Notes under the pieces: generated by a model
What the model saw: only the letters and a program-made list of their open reading frames with translations
Databases searched by the model: none
Told to the model about the DNA's origin: nothing
Program-made: the position numbers and the translations under genes
Part shown: positions 56,901-64,000 of the stretch, piece after piece
Position numbering within the stretch: the first letter of the stretch is position 1
How the letters are laid out: the number at the start of each line of letters is the position of its first letter
Assembly (NCBI RefSeq): GCF_037975245.1
Contig: NC_092574.1
Location: forward strand, 5,138,713 to 5,202,712
DNA: 64,000 nt
From: Apostichopus japonicus
Taxonomy: Eukaryota; Echinodermata; Holothuroidea; Aspidochirotida; Stichopodidae
Reading direction: 5' to 3'

Positions 56901-58931
56901 ATAAACATTGTAAAATAACTGTTTGGTTATTAGTATCAAGTATATCGCTCATTAAAAGCCGACACTATCTTTACTGACGTTCCATGGCTAATCTTGAGCT
57001 GTGTATTATGCTAATGATGTCAAGCAGTCTTTCCACTTGATGGAAAGTAACCTTAGTAATCATTTTAGTTTGACCTCTCCCCCCCCCCCCCCCCCGTTGC
57101 AATTTCTCTTAATGTAGTAAGACATGGATGATATGTAAAGTAAATTACACTCATGTAAAACAGCAAGTTTGGGTATAAAATATGTATCTCTCCAGTTGAA
57201 TCAAAAACTCTGGGGACATTTTGATAGCAGTTTAAGCATTACCTGTAGTTTATTATTGACTTTTTCAGAATCTGGTGGTCTCCTACAGAATAGTTCAAGA
57301 AGTGATAATGGAAACATGCTTTCTTAATTTAGTCTATGAACTTTGCACCAGTAATAATGAAACATAAGTAAAATCTGCGCATGTTTTGCCAGCATCCACT
57401 TAATATGTGTGATCGTTACATGGTTTGGTCAGATGTTTACTAAGTGTAACATTCAGCTTTTAGTTTTGTGGTTTGATATTACCAGCAATACCATGTCAAT
57501 GTTTGTAGGATGTACTCTGAGATCTGGGATGTAGTTTTCTTTCCTTTTTTTCCCCATCAACATATGGATTTTTGCTGCTGTATGTTAGTTATGATTATCT
57601 TCCTGCTTGCAGGAGGATCTAACATACATACACACATTCACACATACATCTATACACAGAAGGTAGGTGCTATTTGTGAAGAAATCCATCCCATCAGAGA
57701 GGAAGATTTCTTTACAGTTTGTTGTCTAGAAGAAAGTTGTTCTGTAGCTGGTGAATACAAAGTATCCTTTAACTAACTCTTCTCAGCTCAATTTTACTTG
57801 CTGATCCAACAAAGGAAGAGGAAACCATGGCTACTGGTGTGGTTACCATAGTGACAACAGAAGATGGCAACCTATGTGCTGTTCACAAACCAGGTCAGTG
57901 TAAGATTACACCCACTGCCCTCCCTCCTTGTCTCCCCTTCCAATTGTAAGAGTTAAAGCGGGTGAAAAATTTTCTTTTACAAGCTATTAATGGGTACACT
58001 CCGTTGATTATTCAGGGTTATACCTGGGTAGACTTACAGGTAACCACCTGAAATATTTGAATATTTCCCAAATAATGCCTGAAAGTCGCTATGTTAGCTG
58101 CAGGGTGCTTTAATAAAGTTAAATTTTTGAGATAAAAAGTCACAATTTTGAGATAAAAGTCACAATTTGAGATAAAAATGTCACAATTTTGATCTTTGGG
58201 GACACTTCCCCCCCCCCGTCTTATGTCCCTATTAATCCACTGTAGCAGGGAGCTGATTGTGTATGCAATTAAATTTTCCTATCATGCATGTATAGCACAT
58301 ATATGATCTTGGCTTGTTGTACTATGTACATCCACTGTTAATAGTGAGTATAAGGATCCTGTTGAGTAGGTAAAGGTCATAGGTCAAAAGAGGTCAAGGT
58401 CTGAAAACCTTTCAAACATAATAACCTCAATCCAAAGCTTGAATAAAATTCATACTTGACATGTAGCTCCAGCTTGCTGATGATTTGAAGTAGATAATGG
58501 TCTTATCACCTAAAACAGTATCGCTGTTGGATGTTTTCAAGTAAAAGCCCATTCTTAGCCCACTCCTGTTTGGAAGGATACCTTCACACCTAGATTTAGT
58601 TCTACAGCCCTTTCATTACAGATGTAGCTACTTACCTAGTGTATTTTGCACATAACTATGGAAAGAAAAAGTGGAATGTTTGGCTGCGCCGTCAGCTTTA
58701 AACAGAACCAGTTTGGTAAAGAGAAAATACATCATATGGTCATATTCAAATTTAAAACCTTTAAATCTTGTGTAGATGATTTCATTTCAAATTGTTTCAA
58801 TGGCTAATATATTTTAGCCCTTATTTTGTCTTACAGGAGGAAGTCCACTTCCGGTCAATAAAATGCAAGACTGTATAGCAAGGAGTAAGGAGCGAGCAAA
58901 CAAAGTCAGGAAACTGTTGGAAAAGACTTAA
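44927..58931 (+). CDS. EXOSC8: Exosome complex component RRP43 (EXOSC8), spliced gene
   Basis: Eight consecutive exons with GT/AG borders and matching phases encode the EXOSC8 protein from [18 protein letters not shown] to a stop at 58929-58931: 47613-47686, 49398-49443, 50476-50581, 51352-51397, 52482-52578, 56354-56474, 57787-57893 and 58837-58931. Together they give about 230 codons of an expected 270-280. EXOSC8 is a catalytically inactive RNase PH-fold subunit of the six-membered ring of the nuclear and cytoplasmic RNA exosome. Family signatures seen are [74 protein letters not shown] and [12 protein letters not shown] tiny first exon, ATG GCA CGT GAT TTT CG, is proposed at 44927-44943 (phase as expected for the family's short first exon). 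The exon for residues about 7-42, including the expected RPDGR motif, was not found between 44.95 and 47.61 kb. Confidence 0.9.
45440..46606 (+). mobile_element. 5'-truncated CR1/L2-like LINE in EXOSC8 intron 1
   Basis: The plus strand reads [20 protein letters not shown], then [17 protein letters not shown] (the GAPQG.VLSP RT box), then [13 protein letters not shown] (catalytic ADD) and [15 protein letters not shown]. After a frameshift near 45905 the thumb and C-terminal part follow ([28 protein letters not shown]). The 3' end has AATAAAGATTC and a short ATATCTT tandem tail ending near 46606. The endonuclease and the N-terminal RT are absent. Confidence 0.8.
47121..47152. repeat. 32-bp perfect palindrome
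   Basis: ATAGCTCCCACCTATT is followed directly by its exact reverse complement, with no loop, in EXOSC8 intron sequence about 460 bp before an exon. Confidence 0.9.
47613..47686 (+). CDS. EXOSC8: EXOSC8 exon ([15 protein letters not shown]...)
   Basis: Acceptor TTCATTCAAG, donor GTAAGT. The reading phase needs one base from the previous exon. It encodes the start of the RNase PH fold. Confidence 0.9.
48097..48457. mobile_element. MITE-like TIR element in EXOSC8 intron
   Basis: The ends ATATGGGACAAACAC and GTGTTTGTCCCATAT are exact 15-bp inverted repeats about 360 bp apart, with weaker matching outside. The interior repeats CGTATTAGTTCGAA-like words several times. A short ACAC/ATAC microsatellite lies just left (48040-48085). 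Confidence 0.6.
49398..49443 (+). CDS. EXOSC8: EXOSC8 exon ([15 protein letters not shown])
   Basis: Acceptor AATACAG, donor GTGAGT. Ends with the first base of the Val codon of VPNVELPP. Confidence 0.9.
49533..49953. mobile_element. Foldback element in EXOSC8 intron
   Basis: The left arm 49533-49677 and right arm 49812-49953 are inverted copies of each other over about 140 bp with some mismatches (shared CTCAAAGGATGAAA and AAAACTTTTGAAAACTTTTT). The spacer is about 135 bp. No coding region. Confidence 0.75.
50476..50581 (+). CDS. EXOSC8: EXOSC8 exon ([17 protein letters not shown]...)
   Basis: Acceptor CATGTAG, donor GTAAGC. The most strongly conserved block of the protein. Confidence 0.9.
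51352..51397 (+). CDS. EXOSC8: EXOSC8 exon ([15 protein letters not shown])
   Basis: Acceptor GTCCTCAG, donor GTGAGT. Phases match both neighbours. Confidence 0.85.
52482..52578 (+). CDS. EXOSC8: EXOSC8 exon ([17 protein letters not shown]...)
   Basis: Acceptor TTCTTACAG, donor GTGAGT. It is followed by the large minisatellite intron. Confidence 0.9.
52690..55965. repeat. 31-bp minisatellite, about 105 units, with higher-order structure
   Basis: Units follow ATTAATGACAGTATCAAACA plus GGAACATACAC, with two common starts (ATTAATG, AATGATG) and variants (TGAATATAC, GAACATGC, CATCAAACAGGAATAC). The rare TACGCAATGATT variant is at 53381, 53936, 54705, 55260 and 55784. Spacings of 555, 769, 555 and 524 show a duplicated 1324-bp block inside the array. 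It fills the intron between exons at 52578 and 56354. Confidence 0.95.
56354..56474 (+). CDS. EXOSC8: EXOSC8 exon ([11 protein letters not shown]...[11 protein letters not shown])
   Basis: Acceptor TTTCACAG, donor GTAGGT (weaker consensus). Confidence 0.9.
57787..57893 (+). CDS. EXOSC8: EXOSC8 exon ([17 protein letters not shown]...)
   Basis: Acceptor CTTCTCAG, donor GTCAGT. Encodes the [10 protein letters not shown] loop and the VHKPG strand. Confidence 0.9.
58837..58931 (+). CDS. EXOSC8: EXOSC8 last exon and stop
   Basis: Acceptor [29 protein letters not shown] onward, TAA at 58929-58931. A 20-bp tandem repeat begins 32 bp later in the 3' UTR. A possible poly(A) signal ATTAAA is at 59408 and AATAAA at about 60044. 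Confidence 0.9.
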
Positions 58932-58962
58932 AGCAGTAAAAGATGATGTCTTTCAGCTGTTT

Positions 58963-59178
58963 CTAGGCTGCAATATGTGTGGCTAGGCTGCAATATGTGT
59001 AGCTATGTGTGGCTAGGCTGCAATATGTGTGGCTAGGCTGCAATATGTGTAGCTAGGCTGCAATATGTGTGGCTAGGCTGCAATATGTGTAGCTATGCTG
59101 CAATATGTGTAGCTAGGCTGCAATATGTGTAGCTAGGCTGCAATATTTGTGGTTAGGCTACAATATGTGTAGCTAGGC
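58963..59178. repeat. 20-bp tandem repeat in EXOSC8 3' UTR
   Basis: About ten to eleven units of GGCTGCAATATGTGTAGCTA with G/A variation at the GTG(T)GGCTA position. It starts 32 bp after the stop codon. Confidence 0.9.
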
Positions 59179-61274
59179 ATGTTACCCAGGCAACAAAGTA
59201 ACCACTGCTGAATGGAACAGTGTGATAAGGCAAGAGGTTTTCATGGTAAAGGTCAGACTTGTTGAAATATCAGTATGGGTAATCTGAAGTGTAGCTGTGA
59301 CAGAGGTAACACAAGGTTGGACCACAAAGTGCTAAGGAATTGTTTGATGCATCTAGATGGGATATTGAATTCTAGAATCCAACATTATATGTGTTGAACT
59401 GCTGATTATTAAAGGCTAGTTTCTTTGTCAGGTTCAAATGCAACTAGTTTTTGAAAGACATTCTCTGTGCTATGTAGTGTTATCAAATATCAGAAAATTA
59501 CAAGATTTGTGCCACACTGTAACTACAAATGAACATGCTCATAGCAAGAATGTTTATAAAAACTGTTAAAGTTGGTGAATGTTTATAAACCTTTGAGGTT
59601 GGTGAAGCAGAAAAGGATCTTAAAGTGCTAATGGACAACTAGTGGTTTCGCCTTATTTTCAGTACATTTGCTGTGTTTTGTTCTCATTCAAAATCTGTCG
59701 ATTTTTTGTATTTTTTTTTCATTTCCAAGATATACTTTTGAAGTTTTGACCAATCTGGGAAACTCATTAAGTATGTGCAAACTGTGACGTGGAGTGTTGC
59801 GCTCATCAAATATTCTCCTTTTAGCCCTTAATAAGTTAACTCTAATTACAAGCCAACATATATCATTTGAATGTAATGTTACTCATTTCACAGAAGACAA
59901 TAATTACATTATTCAAACAATTGCATAAGGCCACAAACCTTTGTTAAGTGTCCTTCAAAAAAACAAAGGAATAATGTTACAGAAAATCAGGCAGTCACTT
60001 CCTGTACATCATCAATGTGCATAATTAGTTAGTTGATTCATAAATAAAAGTAGAATTAAGAAAAGACTTGTAACCAGGGAGCACCGGAACATTTTGTTTA
60101 TTCCTTGTGCTATTTTTATGTGCTTTATCTTAAATGATAGCCTAGGGTGCCCTGATGAAAATCTGAAAGGGCTCACTCTCAAATGTTCACACATCCCCCA
60201 CCCCAGGGGGTGGGGAGGGGAAAATTGAGATTATTTAAAGTATGGCATGGTGGGTATCAAATGAAAGGAAATGATACAAGGAATCCATATTTTACAATAC
60301 TGAGAGTGAAAACCCTCAATGCTCTCATATTTCCCATGAATAAGGGGAACCCAGGTAAAGGTCAAAATGGTATTTCATATAATAAATGAATAAAACAAAT
60401 ATTAGATATGACTATAAAATGAAAGGAAAAACCACAAGGAATATTTATCTACATGTTACTATGCTGAAGAGCTGAACCTTTACTGAAAATATTAATCTAC
60501 ACCCACTATTGGCTCGGTTGGGCAACGTTGGGGGAGGGGGACGGGGTGAGGAAAAAACTAAAAACTGAAGTTTATGAAAGTAAGGCAAAAGTGATACTGC
60601 CAAACTTTGTCACATATGCTCACTTTTAGGATGGGGGTGGGGGAGGTGGTGGAAAAATCAGCTAGTTTGCATATATGTAGCCTAATTTTTGAGAATAAAT
60701 GGGTAAGGGAAGCCTGTGTCATTAGAGCCCTCCTTTAGGAGAGGCTCCAATGATAATTATATATCTGTTTCAACATTTACCTCCCAATTCTTCTTAAGTG
60801 TAAATTCAATTTAACTTAAATGAATGGAAATGTGAGTGGCATGGCATTTTCTGAACTAAACTATGTGCCTATTTTACTTAGGTGAAATTGAATTTCTGCT
60901 TAAGTGAAATAGAATTTCACTTAATGAATTTGAATTCAACTTAGGTGAACTTGAATTTTACTTACGTGCAATTTAGGACATGTAAAGGATGGCGATGTGG
61001 AGATTGAACGCGGGTCACGTCACGCAAAAACACAATACAGTATATAGATCTCTCTTTCAAACCAACACCACTAAATCCCTCGTCCATGAACGTTACAAGA
61101 TGGACCGGAACTGTAGACCAATCACTAGACATGTAAATTAGCAAGGTGAATATTCTTCTTTTTTTCTTTCGTTTTTTTTAAAGAAATTTACCTATAGTAA
61201 AATCAGACACCATGGAATGATAAGACGATTCATTCCATGGTCCTGGAATATGAAATGATGGCGCTGTATTATGT
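59179..61274. other. EXOSC8 3' flank; no gene seen
   Basis: 59.2-60.1 kb may include the rest of the 3' UTR. 60850-60975 has several imperfect copies of words like AACTTAGGTGAA and GAATTTCACTTA. A perfect 12-bp hairpin with a 9-nt loop lies at 61209-61241 (ACCATGGAATGA). No frame is convincing. Confidence 0.45.
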
Positions 61275-61410
61275 TTCTGTCTAAAATTATGTTGTTGATC
61301 ACTTACATGTTGTTCTTTCAACTTATGTTGCTGCCTCAAACCATGTTGTCGTCTTCATTCGCTTCGTTTCAACACATGTTGTTGCCTTAACCAATGCTGT
61401 TGTGTAAAAC
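61275..61410. repeat. Degenerate ATGTTGTTGCC repeat
   Basis: Roughly six imperfect units of about 20 bp (ATGTTGTTG, ATGTTGCTGCCT, ATGTTGTCG). This is the reverse complement of the theme at 14355-14550. Confidence 0.55.
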
Positions 61411-62173
61411 ACTGATGTAAGGAACATACACTATAAATAAACATGAACGAAGATACAAAATATGAGATAACTCGAAAATTCAAGTTAGCCTGGTATTTTA
61501 TTGAATCGTATTGTACAAGAACAGGTAAATAACTGTAATAGACAATATCTATCATAAGAGCAAAGGAAACTGTGCAGAAAGAAAGAAAAAAGACAGAAAG
61601 ATGAAAGAAAGAAACATGAACACTTTAGCCTTAATTAACCTGTAATTGGACTTGATTGTGACTAGAGACCCTTTAGTAGGAGGGTCTCTAATTGTGACTA
61701 TTAGGGAAAGGTAAACAGAGCCGTTTCGGCAAGAAAGAAAGATAACCATAACTTCCTCTGTTACTTTGACAAGGGGAATGAAATGGAAAGAAAGGAAAAA
61801 GGAAAGACTAAACATACACCTTTTAATATTATTCAACTCGTCTAAAATAGTGCACCTTGACGATTGACCTTATATCGTTGGCTTATTTTGTTCATATACA
61901 TTTGATTGTACAATGACTTAAAGTTACTAAACAACAACAATCACAAATTTATCGAACATCACCATGCAACACATGAGGGAGGAGGACCCAACCTACGAGA
62001 AGTGATAGCCCGTGGGTGGAATTGGAATAGCCAAACAATTGGGCAGCAGAAGTGCAATAATCTTCCTGCTACCTCATTTATCATTTGGAAAAGGTATTTT
62101 AAAAGTCACCGATATTGTCTGATCTGAGTATGGAACATTCGGTATAGTGAAGTATATTCTCCAAGTGCTTAGG
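61411..62173 (-). repeat. 3' flank of IFIT-like copy 5
   Basis: Homologous in patches to 19770-21549 and 37065-38699: the CGTATTGTACAAGA segment, the segment that is inverted in copy 3 (here in the copy 4 orientation), one truncated 150-bp unit and the proximal 3' UTR. A 26-bp hairpin insertion flanked by ATTGTGACT repeats is at 61664-61689. Confidence 0.65.
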
Positions 62174-63598
62174 TCACTCAATCGATACCTCATCATTCAA
62201 TCCAATCTCTGCTACCCTGCTACGAAGGTTCTGTGCCATGATATCGCCATCCTCTAGTGTTACATAATATTTTTGTAAATTTTCTTTGGCCTTCCTTGCA
62301 AATTCAGCAGTTTTACAATAAGCAGAAATATCTACAATTTTCGTTATTTCAAGTGCTGTCTCTATCACATCTTCAAACGCCTTTGCGATATTTTTATTTA
62401 CTTGTTCTCTATTAACAATTAACAAGCTACAAGCACGTCGAAATTGAACTTCGATCAAATAATACGGAGAGCCTTTGTACTCCTCAATCATACCGTTGAA
62501 CATTGCCATTGCCGCCTCATTACGTCGCGCCTTACCCAACGCAATCGCTTTATTTACTTTACCTTGAAAGTGAGAAGGTTCTAGTTCAAGACATTTATCA
62601 ATATATTTCATTTCCAATCTTTTATATTCCTTCTTATCATTCCAGTCTCTGGTTTCGGCTGCTAAATATCGGTACACAATCGATAACTGAATAAACAACT
62701 CGGATCGGGGATGCTGAAGCTCTTCTCCTCTACCATAGACATCAATGGCTCTTTTAAAATCATGCAAACGACGATAAAAGCGACCTTTCTTTAGGATAAG
62801 TTCACATGTATTTGCGTCAAGATTGGCCATGAGATCTTTGCCCTCATCGACTCGATCTGGGATTCTCAGCAAAACCGTTGCTAGGTCACATTGTGCCGAC
62901 TTGTTTCTTGGTTCCAATTCAATCGCTTTCTCGTAGCACTGAATCTCATCATGGATGCCATCGTATGGTTCACTGTGGCTGTTCGTGCACAGACGAGCCT
63001 GTCGACCAATAACTGATCCAAGAGCTTGATACCACGAAGATTTAGTCTTGATGGTCTTCAGTGCTTGCTGATATCTTCTTTCGGCTTCATTGCATGTATT
63101 CGGTCCAAGTCTTGTAAAAGCAAAAGCAGCAGTAGCGTCTATGAAGGCTTGAAGTCTGTCTTGAGAGAGCTTATCTCGATGTCTATTCCAGCTTTGTTTT
63201 AATTCTGCGAGAAGTCTCAACCGTCTGTCCTCATTCTGGTTTCCCTCGTGGATAGTTTCCAGAACCCACAACCTGTTTGCATTTACAATGATGATGTAAG
63301 CCTGACGTTCATCGTCGTCGGTTACTCTCATGGCTTCTCTCTCCGCTTCCGCGAAGAACTCTTCTGCTTTCTGAGAGTTTCTTTGCACCCCTTCAAAATG
63401 AGAGACCTCTATATAACCTCTGAATAGCAGCATATCACATGCTGTCTCCGTCCATTCAATATCATTTCTGGTTTCCAATTCACTATCGAGTCTGTTTGCT
63501 ATACCCTTTAAATCTAACATAATGTTCTGATCAAGTTTCCAATTGAAATGGCAAGGAACCTCCTTCCACCAATCTGGTATAGAATGACAACCGGCCAT
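62174..63598 (-). CDS. IFIT-like tetratricopeptide protein, copy 5 (intact, 474 aa)
   Basis: An uninterrupted frame of 474 codons starts at MAGCHS (63598). It shares all landmarks with copies 2 and 4: CHFNW 16-20, AERRYQQALKTI near 172, CYEKAIELEP 221-230, KGRFYR 271-276, YIDKCLELEP 332-341. The TAG that ends the other copies after GLND is GAG here, so the protein gains EVSIE before a TGA at 62174. The loop near 203-208 reads CTNSHS where others have WSNNFS or GSNNFS. The N-terminal third and the 5' flank are closest to copy 1. It lies downstream of EXOSC8 on the opposite strand, so the two genes converge with about 3.2 kb between their stop codons. Cytosolic and RNA-binding roles are inferred from the family. 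Confidence 0.85.
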   Translation of the reverse strand: MAGCHSIPDWWKEVPCHFNWKLDQNIMLDLKGIANRLDSELETRNDIEWTETACDMLLFRGYIEVSHFEGVQRNSQKAEEFFAEAEREAMRVTDDDERQAYIIIVNANRLWVLETIHEGNQNEDRRLRLLAELKQSWNRHRDKLSQDRLQAFIDATAAFAFTRLGPNTCNEAERRYQQALKTIKTKSSWYQALGSVIGRQARLCTNSHSEPYDGIHDEIQCYEKAIELEPRNKSAQCDLATVLLRIPDRVDEGKDLMANLDANTCELILKKGRFYRRLHDFKRAIDVYGRGEELQHPRSELFIQLSIVYRYLAAETRDWNDKKEYKRLEMKYIDKCLELEPSHFQGKVNKAIALGKARRNEAAMAMFNGMIEEYKGSPYYLIEVQFRRACSLLIVNREQVNKNIAKAFEDVIETALEITKIVDISAYCKTAEFARKAKENLQKYYVTLEDGDIMAQNLRSRVAEIGLNDEVSIE

Positions 63599-64000
63599 TG
63601 TAGAATCTATAGCTGAAGAACAATTTTTATAACAATACACTGGCATATTTTATGTAAACACACTTGTGAGGTCCTTGCGATTATGAATGAAAGCATGTAT
63701 CTTATCGGTTGATCTACTGAGCATAAATTTATAACAGAGATATGCAGTGGCGAAGCTAGAGAGAGGGGAGTGTGCATGGTAGAGTCCTTCACAGAATTTT
63801 AGGGGACGACAAAATTCAGTGGCAAAGGAAACATAAGTAGCTATGATATATGCTTTACGATATATGCTACTTGTTCTTTTAGCACGTCGTGATCTGCTTT
63901 TCCTCAGGTTTGCCTAATTAGCCATACTAATCATAATTGAGATTTCTTAGAGAAGTTAACTTTTATTCAGTATGGCACTGGAATGTCGTCTTCAACATAA
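63599..64000 (-). promoter_or_regulatory. 5' flank of IFIT-like copy 5 (type I)
   Basis: Nearly identical to 332-720. It has the splice acceptor, here with a 3-base insertion (CTATAGCTGAAGAAC on the + strand), and the GGCAAAGGAAAC candidate ISRE-like site at 63821-63832. Confidence 0.45.

Noticed and set aside
57510..57776. 88-codon frame before the 57787 exon
   Set aside because: It lies in an EXOSC8 intron, includes an ACAC-type microsatellite and ends before the acceptor.

Overview
The window is metazoan genomic DNA: AT-rich, intron-containing, gene-poor and full of decayed transposons and nested duplications. Two gene families are recognisable. One is a spliced EXOSC8 (RNA exosome subunit RRP43) gene on the + strand. 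The other is a tandem array of intronless-CDS, IFIT-like tetratricopeptide genes on the - strand. IFIT-like expansions, BEL/Pao, Ty3/gypsy, L1/Tx1-like and CR1/L2-like retroelements and a tRNA-derived SINE fit an invertebrate deuterostome, plausibly an echinoderm such as a sea cucumber. The species cannot be proved from the sequence alone.

Layout. 1-331 is the 5' end of IFIT-like copy 1, cut by the window edge. 0.33-5.8 kb holds its 5' flank and a shared repeat block (block A) interrupted by a BEL/Pao insertion with a 5-bp target duplication. 5.9-7.8 kb holds decayed L1/Tx1-like LINE pieces. 8.07-9.48 kb is intact IFIT-like copy 2, followed by block A (10.2-13.6 kb), block B (14.6-15.3 kb), a second block A fragment, gypsy pieces, a SINE pair and an unusual palindromic satellite (18.6-19.3 kb). 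21.55-22.96 kb is IFIT-like copy 3, broken by a 1-base frameshift. 23.2-31.3 kb holds blocks B and C, a LINE and local tandem duplications. Block A and a larger gypsy remnant recur at 31.4-37 kb, and 38.70-40.11 kb is intact copy 4. 40.4-43.6 kb repeats blocks B, C and A. EXOSC8 runs from about 44.9 to 58.9 kb, with a LINE, a TIR element, a foldback element and a 3.3-kb 31-bp minisatellite in its introns and a 20-bp repeat right after its stop codon. 62.17-63.60 kb is intact copy 5, whose 5' flank nearly matches that of copy 1.

How it fits together. The IFIT-like genes were amplified as units of gene plus 3' flank plus 5' flank plus blocks A/B/C, all in one direction, and then diverged by insertions, one inversion, deletions and point changes. 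Several insertions have an identifiable empty site in another copy, so part of the order of events can be read. The IFIT-like proteins are candidate RNA-binding innate-immune effectors by family membership. EXOSC8 is an unrelated housekeeping gene lying between copies 4 and 5.
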